DNA of 64,000 bases, taken from Verpa conica (lineage: Eukaryota > Ascomycota > Pezizomycetes > Pezizales > Morchellaceae). Positions 33,315 through 45,751 of the stretch are shown here, piece after piece (the stretch's first letter is position 1; each line of letters starts with the position of its first letter). The translations under genes and the position numbers were made by a program. Below the pieces are notes generated by a model. That model was not told where the DNA came from. It was given only the letters and a program-made list of their open reading frames with translations, and did no database searches. The stretch spans positions 558,001 through 622,000 of the forward strand of contig JAUFSD010000013.1 in NCBI GenBank assembly GCA_033030425.1. The letters are read 5' to 3'.

Positions 33315-36300
33315 CTAAAGAAATACTTTTTACTACCCACGGCTCGCCCGAATACATCAGGCGCATCGGAATCGGGCGGACGAGCGGAGGTATGTTGAGA
33401 GGGGGAGGCTTGGAAGGATAGCGTTTCTGGGGGGTGGGGAAAAGTAATTTTATGGCGTTGGGGGCCGGGAACCGTGATAGCTGCGGGCGGCGGCGTCTGG
33501 AGAAGCTGTGCTGCACCGTAGGCCCGATCTATTTTGCGGATCCAGAAACCTCCCTGTGGTTGTGTGACAGTCGTTTCATGGCTTGGCTGATGGGGGTTTC
33601 TTTTTTTGCCTTACTCTTTTTCTCTTGGTAGAAATTTTCTTTTCGAGATTCCTTTTTTTCCTTATGCTGTAGGGTTTTTTTTTGGTTCTATTGGACTACC
33701 TAGGCTATCACACGTGAGTTGTAATCTAGCTATCTTTCGGGGAGCTTTCATTCGAAATGACAGAATTTAAAAACTACACTTTTTCAAAGTAGTTTCTTGG
33801 CGAACTGGCGTTCGTATTCATCGATAATTACATGTATCTCCTAGTCGAAAGATTAGCACCCGTGGCCGGTAGATATTCGTTGATCAGCTACTAGCGGGGA
33901 AAGTAGGGTTGTTGCTTAACCTCTCTAGTAAAGATAATTAAGACATTGGGAGGGTATCTCATTTACCCAAGGTTGTGATACGTGATGAGAACTGGTCATG
34001 GAATCCAAGACCGATAAGATCTGTTGCTTGGCTATGATGAGACATTCTTAAAGATACCCTTAGACGTGATTGGATGTGCTAAATAGGCTAATTTGATACC
34101 TACAAACTTACGAACTCCATTCCCAAGAGTGTATCCCAGATAGAGTACTTAGTGTAATTTCTTCTAGGTATTATTGCGCGTAGGTCTCGCGTCAAGGTGA
34201 TCGGGCTATACGCATCCAGCTTTTGATATGAGAAAATAGTAAAACAGTAAATATATGTAGAGCGGGGTGCCAGTTCAGCAGTAGTCATTCTAAATCTGTT
34301 ACAGAACAGTTTGTCGGCATAATTATTCATAAGCTGGTATCTAGTGGCTTTCGCTTCGAGAGCTAGGTGCGCCGTTGGGGTAAATATTTGATTTGATTGG
34401 GCAAAACGATTATTGCAGGCCAAGCTGAGCAACAGTTCGGCTGTGACCATCGTAGGATCTGATATATGCAGGTGAGCTCGCCGATATAGTTACCGCCGAA
34501 TCGTATTCTATGGCTTTCTTCTCAGGAGCTATGGTGTGTTATTGTAATTGCCATGTAGTTCAATATCGCGACTGGCTGGCATAAGAGCTCATCAATTGTA
34601 TCCGGTGGATTTCTCCTTGCTAGGGATTGTCCTATTTTGATGGGATAAAGAAACGGCTACGGCTTGAAAAACTCAGTTAGCTAATGTGCGCTTTAGTATA
34701 AGAGGGCTTTGTCGGTCTTGGTGCCCACCTGATTGCATCTTGTGGCTTTACCTTTCGACATAAGGGATTATGGTCGTAGATGTTTGGTTTGATAGGGCAC
34801 AATAAAAACTGGGGGCAAGTTTAGATATACAATGTAAGAAGATGCTGGCCTATGTATTAAGATTATCTTTTTTACAGTTTTCTCCTCGAGAGTAACCAAG
34901 GGAAATTTTTCATTTTGTGTAGTCTATAAACCAAACCAGCTCGAGCTTAATTTTTGGGCTCGCTCATGAACAAGCTAGTAGCTTCTAAGAGCTACATGTA
35001 TTTAACACTAAGCAGGACATTTTCTAACCTAAAATAATATATGTATATTTTTATATTTTGACAGATTCTGAGATTACGTCCTATGAGTGATGCCCTATGA
35101 TCCTCGCCTATTGACACCGATCGTGATGTTTGGGGTAAGTATCAATACCCGAAACTCGTATAATTCCAAATTAAACTTAAATATATTCTATCGACAAATT
35201 CTAACACACCACACCTCCTGTTATTCCTTTGATTGGGTCATTTCCTAGGCATCTAGGTAACATACGGAACTACTATTTCTACTTCTTAGGCCTAAGCTTC
35301 GACTCGAACCCATGCAAAAGCCTCAGGTTAATGTACCAAATCTATGGGCCGAGTCAACTCAAGCTTTTCACCGGGCTCGACTTGATCATTCTAGTAAGCT
35401 CATGAATTATACTTGATACGCGGAGATAGAAGCTACAAATTTACAGGTAGAGCTGAGTCGTAGATCTACTTTATTTATTGCATAGGTTCATAAAGAGGCG
35501 CTCGTTAATATGGGCGTTTATTAGATCACATCTGGTGGCTTTCTCTTAAAGAGATAAACTGGCCACGAGCCCACTAAGCTCGTGAGGGGAGGGTTCGAGC
35601 TCAAGCTTGGGTAAGGTTCTAGCTAAGAATGCTTGTAAATATAGTGGATTTTGATATATAGCTAGGCTTCCGAACGAGAGTGCTAAGCTCTTTTTGGTAG
35701 TCTTCCACCTTCTAATCAGCCAAACACTCAATTTCGTGTCCAGGGTACTAAATAAGTACTATAGACTACAGATTGTTCGTAATATATTTAGAGCTAGTTA
35801 GGGCTCGGGAAGAAGGGGAGAAAACTTAAACTACCATGGATCATGCAGGATATTGTCTCATCCAAGCCTAAAGCTTGGACCAGTTCGCCTCATAGCAGAA
35901 CGAGTCACATCTAGTGGGCTTCTTTTCGGCTTTATTGTAACCTCCTGATAGTGCGGGGAAATAACTAGAGCTGAGAAATTACCTGTTTTTCTGTGATTTG
36001 GTACAGGAGGCTTATCTCTAAGTGTTGGTGGCTTTATCTTGGGGTAAGTATAGTAGAACCAATATTAATTCCGCCCCATCACATTTGTGTTCCTACCATA
36101 CTTCTAGAAAGGCACTAGTGTTTTTCTTGTAGTTATCTCTATCGGGTTTCCGCGCCTCTGGTAGTTTCAGGGCATGGCTTTAATTACGGTAGATTATATT
36201 GTATTTTGTTTCACAGCTGCAGGATTAGATGGTAACTACGACTGTGTAACCACACTAAGAAAAAGTCTCCTTATAACTATATACCTTATGTAGTATAGAA

Positions 36301-37650
36301 AAACCTAGCGGCATAGAAAAACCCAGCGGCATAGATCTTTAACCTGTATTTATTAGTGGCTTAGGGGTATATCTCGTTTTCATAGGATTGAATCGCATTT
36401 AGGCCGTATAAGTAGAGTTGAGAAAAAGCCTGACTACACAGCGGAGAATTCCCAGACCTGTGTACCAACTCCTGTTTGGCTTCCCAAGGAGTTATTGAGA
36501 AGTTATTGCCTCGCTTCGGTATGACTAAATGGTAACTACGAGTAGGGTTGGTGTAAGTTCAGCTATGACAACTACACACTTAACTATACGTGATATAACT
36601 ATTGATGTTTTGAGAGGACCAAATAATAACTACGTGTAGAGGTGAGTAACAGTTAAGAGTAATTACTATGCGCCTTAATACGTGAGGCAACGTTATCTGT
36701 GGTAGTCGGTGCCAGCCGGAACGTTATTGGCGGCAAGGTAAGCGAAGACCTAAGCCTCTGGGCAACGATAGATGAACGATAGATAAGGCCGAAGGTCTCT
36801 TACTCGATCAATTCTCCAGAGTGATTTCAGAGACAGCAGTAGTAGCCGAATCGGGGACTAGAGTACCATGGTTTGACATTTTCGCGTGGTCCGCCAGGTG
36901 GGGCGGAGAAAACCCAGGCTCCCGCTGGACCCACAGATTCTACATGTCGCTGTGGCTTTCCTAGGCGCAAAAGAAAAGTATAGTTATACGGTCATTTGCG
37001 AGTGTAACCGTGATCGTGGGTTCTACCAACACCTCCAAGATTTTTGTTTCTTTTTTTCTATACAGTTGGCTTTTGACGCACAAGTGTGGAAAAATCTGGG
37101 GCATATCGTTTTTCCGGCCAGCATGAGATACAGGGCTGGCCCTTATCTGCGGCGAGCGACATTGTGTTTGCAAAACATAATTACTACTTTATACATAGGT
37201 ACAAGCACCGATCGTCTCGGCACGCGATAAGGCCCGAATATGACATGGATGTATCTGTAGGACTGATCTAGAGCACTCGAGTAGAGCGGTAACGGCTGTT
37301 GGACGACATACCCGTTCGCTTGTCAATTTAGACATACAGTCCTGACAGGGGATGGGGTGCTGTCTTATCGGCATCTACCGATCTCTTCCGTTTGTAGGCC
37401 CAATGAGCGAGTCATGCATCTTCAGTGTCTAGGTTGGCCAGTGCCCTCCAGTGAGCCCCACCGTTACCGCTAGAGGGGACCCCCGCGTATCCAGGGAGAT
37501 GAGAATGTGTATCTCTCCCAATATGGTGGGATATTGCTTTTAGATTGATCAATGCAAGCGGATCGGGGGTTGGACGAGGAAGGAAGGAATTCCCCGGAAC
37601 TCGAATTATGGGAATGGGATAGTCAATACGTATAGATTGCCAGATGATGT
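33315..37650. other. 4.3 kb without a recognisable gene
   Basis: Open frames at 34450-34100 (-) and 36886-37230 (+) reach about 115 codons but show no motifs. A loose motif CATCTxGTGGCTTT recurs at about 34340, 34735, 35530, 35908 and 36027, and GGTAACTACGA at 36230 and 36532. This suggests worn repeats. A 19-bp tandem (AAAAACCxAGCGGCATAG) occurs at 36298-36335. Confidence 0.4.
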
Positions 37651-37656
37651 AGATAG
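37651..37656 (+). promoter_or_regulatory. GATA-factor site (HGATAR) upstream of dur3
   Basis: AGATAG lies about 180 bp before the dur3 start. AreA/Nit2-type GATA factors activate nitrogen-uptake genes through HGATAR sites, usually in pairs; a second site lies at 37766-37772. The assignment rests on motif and context only. Confidence 0.4.
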
Positions 37657-37765
37657 GTAGTAGGATAGACAGTATATTTAAACCGCTTGATCTACCCTCT
37701 GTTTATTATCCATCAGTTCGTCTCCAGACACACCCCTTAGCCTTGATATCTTCTTAGCTCGAGTT

Positions 37766-37772
37766 CTTATCT
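37766..37772 (-). promoter_or_regulatory. GATA-factor site (AGATAAG) upstream of dur3
   Basis: CTTATCT on the plus strand reads AGATAAG on the minus strand, the best form of the AreA/Nit2 site. It lies about 65 bp before the start codon. Confidence 0.45.
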
Positions 37773-37835
37773 AGTCTCGCTGGTAGCTCACTTTTCTACC
37801 TTACTTAAGAGCAAGACGAAGGCAATAACGTCAGA

Positions 37836-40219
37836 ATGGATGTCGTCGTGGATAACCATGCCCCACCGCTATCCCAAGGATTCGGATATGGAATTGTCCT
37901 AGGATTGGGGTTTGCATTCTCCCTGGGTATGATCGGGACAACATGGGCCTTGAAACGGTACGTTCTATCTCAATTTAGATACTCAATTTATTTAGGATCC
38001 CCAAAGAATTACAGCAGACTAACATAATCTTATGATTTAGGTACCAGAATGAAGTACAAACCTCCGAGATGTTCAGCACAGCAGGGCGGACAGTAAAGAC
38101 GGGATTGGTAGCATCTGCAGTTGTCAGCTCATGGACCTGGGCAGCAACACTCCTGCAGAGTTCCGGAATTGCCTACAGATACGGTGTCTCCGGTCCGTTC
38201 TGGTATGCGTCTGGTGCAACAGTACAGATCTTGTTATTCGCAACCTTGGCTATCGAGTTAAAAAGGAAGGCCCCAAATGCACATACATTTTTAGAAGTTA
38301 TTAGGGCGCGGTATGGTGCACCTGCACACATGACGTTTATGGTCTTTGGGCTGTGTACGAATATATTGTAAGTTTTCTGGTTCTAGAGGTTAACCTGAGA
38401 GGATTTCAGTTACTAAGGGTGCCATCAATATTAGAGTTACAGCCATGTTGTTGACTGGGGGATCGGCAGTAGTAACTTCCTTAACTGGTATGAATACAGC
38501 TGCAGCCTGTTTTTTGCTACCGGTTGGTGTTATTTTGTATACCCTTTTCGGAGGTATCAAGTGAGTACCTACACGCTGTTTTACTGGCGATTTTCTGACC
38601 ACAAGAATAGAGCTACTTTTCTCACGGATTACGTTCACACTGTTGTTATCCTCGTCATCATTTTCATCTTTGCATTCACTACATATGCTACTTCTCCGAT
38701 TTTGGGCTCTCCGGGAAAGGTCTACGATCTCTTGGTTGCAGCAGCAAATGCCCACCCCGTAGATGGTAACGCTGGTGGAAGTTACCTTACCATGAAGTCA
38801 ACTCAGGGTGCGGTTTTCTTCGTTATCAATATCGTTGGTAACTTCGGGACTGTCTTCTGCGACAATGGCTACTTCAATAAGGCTATTTCTGCGTCTCCTG
38901 CCTCCGCTCTTCCTGGATACGTTCTCGGTGGTCTCTCATGGTTTGCAATCCCGTGGCTCTGTGCTACAACAATGGGCCTTGCATGTCTTGCTCTTGAAAC
39001 CAATCCCGCATTCCCAACCTTCCCTTTGAGGATGTCAGATGCGGATGTCAGCGCCGGGCTGGTTCTTCCAAACGCAGCTGTTGCGCTGTTGGGTAAAGGG
39101 GGTGCTGCTTGCACATTACTTCTCATTTTCATGGCTGTCACTTCTGCCACTTCTGCAGAGTTGATTGCTGTCTCTAGTATCTTCACCTACGATGTTTACC
39201 AGACCTATATTAACCCTAAGGCTACTGGCAAGAGCTTGATCTACATGTCTCATCTGTGCGTTGTTCTCTTTGGTTTCATCATGGCCGCCTTCAGTGTATT
39301 ACTTTGGCATATTGGTGTTTCTATGGGCTATCTATACCTCCTTATGGGTGTAATCATCTCCAGCGCTGTCTTGCCGGCATCTTTGACGCTTTTATGGAGG
39401 AAGCAGAATAAGTGGGCTGCTACATTGTCTCCTATTCTCGGTCTTGCGTGTAGTTTGGCAGCTTGGTTGGCTACTACTAAGGCAAAATACGGCGAGATTA
39501 CCGTTGAGAGCAGTGGTTCTAAGTATGCTCACCCCCGATTCTAGATATATTCCCGAGTGAGTCATAGCTAATAACTGCCACAGTATGCCCATGCTCGCTG
39601 GCAATGTCGTTGCCCTTCTTTCACCCTGTCTTTTCGTACCAATCCTAACTTTTGCTCTCGGAGCCGACGACTATGACTACGAATCCATGCGTATGATCCG
39701 TAAAGGAGATGACCATGATATTGCTGCTGATGCTAATGTCGATCTTGAACTCGTTCCGGGCGCACATAATGGCTCGCAAGACTCTACAAACGAAGAAGAA
39801 GAGCAGAGGAATCTTGAGAAGTCAGCCAAGATAGCGAGGATAATTACCGTTACTATGACACTTATCTTGCTGGTTTTGTGGCCGTTCCCGTTGTACGGAA
39901 CTGGATATATTTTCTCGAAGAAGTTCTTTACTGGATGGGTTTCGGTCGGAATTCTTTGGTTGTTCTGTTCTAGGTAATGATCCCTTTATATTCATTTATC
40001 TTATTACCGGGTATTGACGAGTTGTTGTAAAACAGTATGTGCGTCGGTATCTATCCGCTCTGGGAGGGCAGGAAGTCCATGCTACATACCACCAAGTCCA
40101 TTTATCTAGACATTATCGGTAAACGGGGACCAGCAATCCAAGGGAGAGTGGCAGAAGTGACGGAGTCGCCAAATGAAACTGAGAAGTCGACAAAGGAAAA
40201 CGTCGCGGAGAAGAAGTAG
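37836..40219 (+). CDS. dur3: Urea active transporter Dur3 (sodium:solute symporter family)
   Basis: Dur3 is a plasma-membrane urea/H+ (and polyamine) symporter induced under poor nitrogen supply. Six exons (37836-37957, 38041-38367, 38435-38560, 38611-39522, 39584-39973, 40036-40219) with introns of 83, 67, 50, 61 and 62 nt give 686 residues, close to the usual fungal length. Family text in order: [172 protein letters not shown] and [10 protein letters not shown]. The hydrophobic pattern fits about 14-15 membrane spans. The C-terminal tail is charged and cytosolic. Two GATA sites upstream suggest nitrogen control. Confidence 0.93.
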
Positions 40220-41710
40220 TACCCACGTATTTTGCTTATCGAGGGTTTTCTTTGTATGAATTATCGTTTTTGTTTTTGATTTACTTTTACGGTCTAAAGA
40301 TCGACCATGAATGAGTGATGTTTATTGAGGGTAGTCATCAAATATTATCCTATTATTCCTAATTATTTACCATTGGCTGCCTGCCATTTGAGGCCTGACC
40401 AATAAACAACACTCAGAATGCACCTAATTCTCTATCAGCCTAGATGAGCGACTATCAGTGCTCTATAAATAGGGCTGGGAGCCATGGCCACTAATATCAC
40501 TTGGTTCTAGTACTAAGGTGGACAGCATGCAAGATTCAAGAGTTTTAAAACTCGGGACTAAGGGGGAAAAAATAATGATATCAAGAACCTATATATCGCT
40601 ATGAAAAAACAAAACCCCCCATTTTCATGACGCGTCATAAAATCATAACTTTGCCCTATCACCCCCATTCAAACCACCACATAAACTTCATATAGCCCCC
40701 CGACCGACGACTACTGGAAGGAAGTTCTTCGTGAAAGGTGAGGGAAAAGAAAAGAAAAAAAAAGAAAAAAAGTAAAGGAAATTAAAGTTTTTCCCCTTCT
40801 AGGTATCGGCTATCCATGCTCGCTCGCTTGTTTATTTAATTCGTAATCCGATCTGCAGGAACACATTTAGCACAAGTCTCTATCCGAATAGGACATGCAT
40901 CGGGGGGGGGGACTCACTTCGGAGAAAGGTTTTTAACGGAAGCAGTTTAGGCCGCAAAACCGAAATCTGAAATGAGGTCTGACACCATGCTTGCTTGCCG
41001 TGACGCCGAAGCCGGCGCGTCCACCAGCGTTGAAATGTTTAGAGTAGCTGAAAGGCATAGTTTATTTTCTCGTGTGGTCTGTATGTGTGTGTGTATGTGC
41101 GTGTGTGCGTGTGTGGTGATACAAGTAGAAGTAGGGTGAGGTAAAGATGTGTAAAGTGAGCGATACAGCGGGACCGCGGTGTCTTTATATTCTCTATCAA
41201 AGGTCTCACCTTAGAATGGCTGAGAAATGCGTGTTTTGTTGTTGTGGCTTTGTTGGCGCCTCTCGAGGCGAATCAGTTGGCCACGCAGGGTAGCATGGAG
41301 AATTGGCTTTGGCATGAGGTGCCAAGATCTGTCGTGGACAGCTGAGATGCTGCATGATTGGCCTTAATCAGGCGGGGTTGAAGCGCAAGTAGCACAGCCC
41401 CCAAAGTGGCTTTTGGATTTGGAATGACCCGTCCGAGCGTCTGGTCTTTACTGTAACGTCATTCTACTTGACTTCGCCTGGTTGTTGGGTACTTTCTCAC
41501 GCCACATATATTCTAGGCCTTTCGTATTAGAAGCTTCTAGTCTTCATGAGCTGTTGAGGAAATATCTATATACTATCGAGGTAATACCCATGGGTTTGGG
41601 TACTCAAATGTCACTCGATTATTGCAAATTGCTTTTTGTTCACATCATTCCATTGCCTTCTATTTACACCAAATACAGAGCCTGCTAACTATCAAAAAAA
41701 CGAAACACGT
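40220..41710. other. Intergenic between convergent dur3 and xylose reductase
   Basis: No gene is recognised. There is a purine-rich run near 40740-40785, a G run at 40902-40911, and a TG-rich microsatellite (GTGTGTGTGTATGTGCGTGTGTG-like) at about 41083-41115. Confidence 0.5.
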
Positions 41711-43001
41711 CTAAGCAAAGATGTGGAGGGTTTTGAGGTACTATTTCACGGGTATGATTAGCACTAAGATCACTCTATAAGGATAAATAGGGAAAGAGAT
41801 AACTTACATCAGTAGGGTTGTTAAACCTCAGATTCCTGTTAAGGGAAGAGATTTTCTTGATATCATCTTCCTCCAAATCCCACGAAGTAACGTCCAAGTT
41901 CTGCAACAGCCTCTCTTGCGCATTACTCTTCGGGATAACTGCCAACCCTCTCTGGGTAGACCATCTCAGTAGAACCTGAGCGGGGGTCTTTCCGACCTTC
42001 TTGGCGATTGTTGTGATGGTATCGTTCTCAAAAAGAGTTGGGACGCCCTCGGCCATTCCAAGCTCGACAAAAGACTGGGGCCCAAATGAAGAATAGGCAG
42101 TGACGGCTATACCTTGCTCCTTGGCGAGGGTGATGAGAGTCTCCTGGGTGAGGTATGGGTGGAGCTCAACCTGAAGAACAGCTGGACGGATACGGGCGTA
42201 ACGGAGGAGATCAATCAAGAGGGCACCTTGGAAGTTAGATACGCCGATGTTTTTGGCGAGGCCCAAATCAACAATCTTCTCCATCTCCTGCCAAGTGGTC
42301 TGGATGGGGGTCTTGGATTCGACAATCTTGCCATCGAGAGTGTGCCATCCGCTGGGGTAGCTCTTGGCAGGGTCAACATATTGGAGAGCGACCGCTGTGT
42401 AACAAGAGAGTTAGAACTATTGCCGTAATGATGAAATTTGGGGTATAGAGAATGAGGAAGACTAACGGAAGTGGATATAGTACAGATCAAAGTACTCAAG
42501 ACCCCACCATTTGAGTGACTGCTTGGTGATAGGAATAGCATGCTCCACATCGTGGAATGTGTTCCAGAGTTTTGAAACGATGAAGAGATCTTCACGCTTG
42601 ACAAGACCATCATCGATGGCACGTTTTACACCCTCACCAGCTTCCTTCTCATTTGCATAGTCTAATCCTCAACGTCAGTACTGATACAGTTTCAACGAAA
42701 TCAGATTAGGAGACTAACCGAAAGCTCCGTCAAACAGCCTGTAACCGGTCTTGATGGCATTATAGACCTGGTCGGCACAGGTAGCATTGGTGACCTTCCA
42801 CAAGCCGAAGCCCACCTGGGGCATTTCCTGGCCAGAAGGCTGGAGCTTGATAGTCGGGACATGAACCATTGTTGCTATTTTTGAGGTTGAAAAGTTACGA
42901 ATAGGGGAAAAGTAGGTTATGTGCGGGGTAGATGAAGGCTTAGGGATATATCGTCTGGGAAATGATGTCAGAATACGAAACACACTTGGACGAGCAAACA
43001 T
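41711..43001 (-). CDS. xyl1: D-xylose reductase-type aldo-keto reductase, with N-terminal extension
   Basis: NAD(P)H-dependent aldo-keto reductase (AKR2-like) that reduces D-xylose and other aldoses. Exons are 43001-42719, 42661-42467, 42394-41808 and 41740-41711. Introns are 57, 72 and 67 nt. The usual protein starts at the internal ATG 42869 ([20 protein letters not shown]) and has 320 residues. An in-frame upstream ATG at 43001 adds 44 residues rich in Arg and Ser and without acidic residues, resembling a mitochondrial presequence. The catalytic tetrad is visible: Asp in [14 protein letters not shown], its Tyr, Lys in [11 protein letters not shown] and His in DLYYIHFPVAL. The cofactor motif [13 protein letters not shown] is present. 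The last 10-codon exon supplies the typical YLKTLHIFA end. Both starts have A at -3. The internal start has the stronger context (ACAATGG). Confidence 0.9.
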
Positions 43002-45636
43002 GATGAAGAGGACGGAGATTTTTTTCTTACTTCAGGGACCAAAGCTTTAGAAGCAGAACGCGAGATGAGATTTCAAGAGGACTGAGGCAGTTGTAGAAAA
43101 ACTAGGGGTTATATATACATGCCCCTCCTTTGATACCAAGAGCTTAGAGCCAATTGTCCACAATGGCGGGGTTGTTGCTTTGCAGTCCATCATCTCAGGC
43201 ACTACCGAAACTCTACCCGTTACTAGTAAACTACGGGTAAATTCCCGGTGCTAGAGGTTACCACTCTAGTTTATTTACAGAAGGCCGATGAGGGAAAAGA
43301 AAAGAAAATTCTATCGAGTTTTGCTCAAACGGATGCATCATCAAAACGTTTGCTCTCATCGGTCAAATGTCGGGTTTCACTATCCCAGGTGTTTTTAAGA
43401 TGCAATGGGATGAAACCATGCATCCGTATGACCTTTGCTATTATCCGAGGAATTCAGCCGAAGACTTTGCTGCAATAGTGCAGCTTCTTTAGGACCCCCA
43501 TACTCGAGCCAGGGTCCTAGGACGAAGCACCAAGGTGCGGCGGAAGAAAGTCCGGGGCATGCAGAGCCTAGTGATGATGATGAGCCCCTGGGCCTTCATA
43601 TTATCTGTATATTCTTTTTGTTTTTCACTCAACTGATAGCCTAATGAAGTTCCTACAGGCCACTAATGAATGGTGCAAATTGCCTAATCATGCTATTCAG
43701 TCAGATTCTCTTTTCTTTTTTTTGCTATAGATTTTCCAATGACATCCAAAAGCCATTTTCCCAATGCTAAATAGTGTTTTTCTAGCTAGGCCGCAGGTGG
43801 TTCATGTGACCTTCAAAATTCTCAAGCGTTACTGAGTTTAGCCTGAAGTCGAGGTTTTTACACCTAACCCTAACCCGATCTAAAATCCGGGGAACGGAAA
43901 AACTTCGGTGTAGTTTATCCGAGCATTTAACTGTGGGGTTGAGGAGGACATCTCATCCATCTCATCCATTCAGGCAAATGTCATGTTTGCCGGTATAGGG
44001 AGTGTCCCGAGCGCGCTGCCTATTTTAGGTGCTTGAACTCGAAATACCAACTCCTTCGCCTGGCGCGGATACTTATTTTCAACCTACCGTACGCCGTGTC
44101 TCAAATACGAAACACATACAACGCATAACTGTAACATTACGCTCAAGCTAAGCATCGAGTGGGCGCGTCAGTGTCCATAACTGCCGAAGAAGTTTCCCTG
44201 GTCAGCTGCTGATGGCTTAATCTCACCTGGTTATTGCACATACCAGAGAGGGACGGTCCAAAAAACCCCGAGATACCGGTGTGATAATGTTAGCTGGGTT
44301 TCAAATCGTATAAAAGGAAAAGCCCAATATCATGCGGGAAGGCATGGAAAGATGCTTTTAAATCATGATTGGTCACTCGAGAAAATCGCCAATTACCTGT
44401 CTGTCTGCTCATCTTACGATCCAGATAGAGTAACTCCTGTAAAGAAAAAAGAAAACTAGGCTGTAATATACTGGGGGGTTCATATGAATAATTACTGCTA
44501 TATCTGTACTTAAAAAGCACTTAATCTCCGTTACTATAAATGTGTCCGTTTACTGAAATCAATAAAACAACGCCAAGGGTATAAAACCCCACTATACGAC
44601 TATTATAAGCCATTAGGATACGCAAAGGCGTCTAATGTACAAGACCCACTATTGTAGGCCATACCGTTGTAAAATCTTTATTTTGAGCTAGTCATCCAAG
44701 CAGATAGAATATTTTTGAGAGGTTACGGGGCTTATAAGGTATGCGGAATTCGGGTCCTCTATTCTTGCGGGAACCTTTCCTTTATTGGAACACCACTTAT
44801 GAAAACCTGGAATTCACATGCAGCGGGCTAGCTAAGCTCATCAGGAAGCATAATTTATCCTAGTTCCAGGTATTGTTTTTTCGGCGAACTATTTGGGTGT
44901 CACACTACAGTTCTATCAATGGCAAAGGCTACATATTCTCCTCCGACATTTTCTTAGGTGCATTTTCAGGCACGGATAGGAGAAAAGGGTCACGCATAGG
45001 TCAGACGAGTCAAAATTGGTATGACTAAACTAAAATTAGCATAAACTCATGTATGTAGTCCTTGCTTGTGTCACAAATGGATGTCAGGAAAGTTTATGAG
45101 ATATAACAAAATGAATTAAACCAAATGATTTCATACGCATATTCCTTATGTTTTAGGTGAACAGAAACGCGGGTAGGGCATCTAATAGAATATGGAGCAA
45201 GTCTATTGAGAGCATCCTAGCCACTGGGAAAAATGTGGGATTAGCACTTTCAGACTGTTAAATAGCCACACATGATATATAGGGTGCACTGAAATTATAG
45301 CACTTATACTAATATTAATTTTTTGAAGCTTGAGCTGTATTTATAACTTCTATAAAGGCTTATAATGATAAGAAGTTTCTATATTAATGTCAATGCGTAC
45401 GTTCCAACCTAACACAGCGCCTTGGTACACACTAAGACATAAAAAGCATATTAGAAAGCAGATACCCTCACATACTTCTTCCTGAAACTTAAGAATAAGT
45501 GTCATATTATAGGAAGTGTCATAAAGTCGAGAAAATACTCCAAAGTGCATAAGACCAATTAAGCTTTAACCTTGGCCGTTAGTGTTTTTTTTTGGGGGGG
45601 GGATAAACCACCGACAAAACTAAAACGAAAGAATGA
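43002..45636. other. Intergenic, nothing recognised
   Basis: About 2.6 kb with the presumed reductase promoter at its left side. A short telomere-like CCTAACCCTAACCC occurs near 43862. I see no coding region with motifs. Confidence 0.5.
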
Positions 45637-45751
45637 GTTCGGTACCTAAGATTCCCACATGGTCACCCACTGCAGTACTAACTAGGCGATACAATGTTTA
45701 GGTACAGCAGAGCGGACGGGATGCTCCATTTTCATTGTTCTATGACCGAAC
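45637..45751 (-). rRNA. 5S ribosomal RNA gene
   Basis: Read on the minus strand it contains the conserved CATCCCGTCCGCTCTGCTG, then CCTAGTTAGTACTGCAGTGG and GTGACCATGTGGGAATCTTAG, the diagnostic 5S core that includes the internal promoter. The ends GTTCGGT and ACCGAAC pair perfectly as helix I, giving about 115 nt. T-rich sequence follows the 3' end (CTTTCGTTTTAG), suitable for Pol III termination. Dispersed single 5S genes are normal in many filamentous ascomycetes. A recent pseudogene cannot be excluded because the 5' third is less conserved. Confidence 0.8.

Noticed and set aside
33055..33318. 87-codon plus-strand frame
   Set aside because: It overlaps the zinc-ribbon exons in another frame; the spliced model explains the region better.
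34100..34450. 116-codon minus-strand open frame
   Set aside because: No motif, no neighbouring exons and no coding-like composition. Consistent with a chance frame.
35250..35370. Possible minus-strand tRNA (GGGTTCGAGTCG box B)
   Set aside because: No acceptable box A, acceptor stem or anticodon arm at the right distance. The GAGCTCGA-type text looks like repeat sequence.
36886..37230. 114-codon plus-strand open frame
   Set aside because: No recognisable motif and overlapped by other frames on the opposite strand.
43545..43570. GAAGAAAGTCCGGGGC resembling the RNase P/MRP conserved region I
   Set aside because: No matching conserved region V (ACAGAA-type) follows within 300 bp and I could not fold the expected core.
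43860..43876. Telomere-like CCTAACCCTAACCC
   Set aside because: Only two units, with no array and no chromosome-end context. It occurs by chance at this length.
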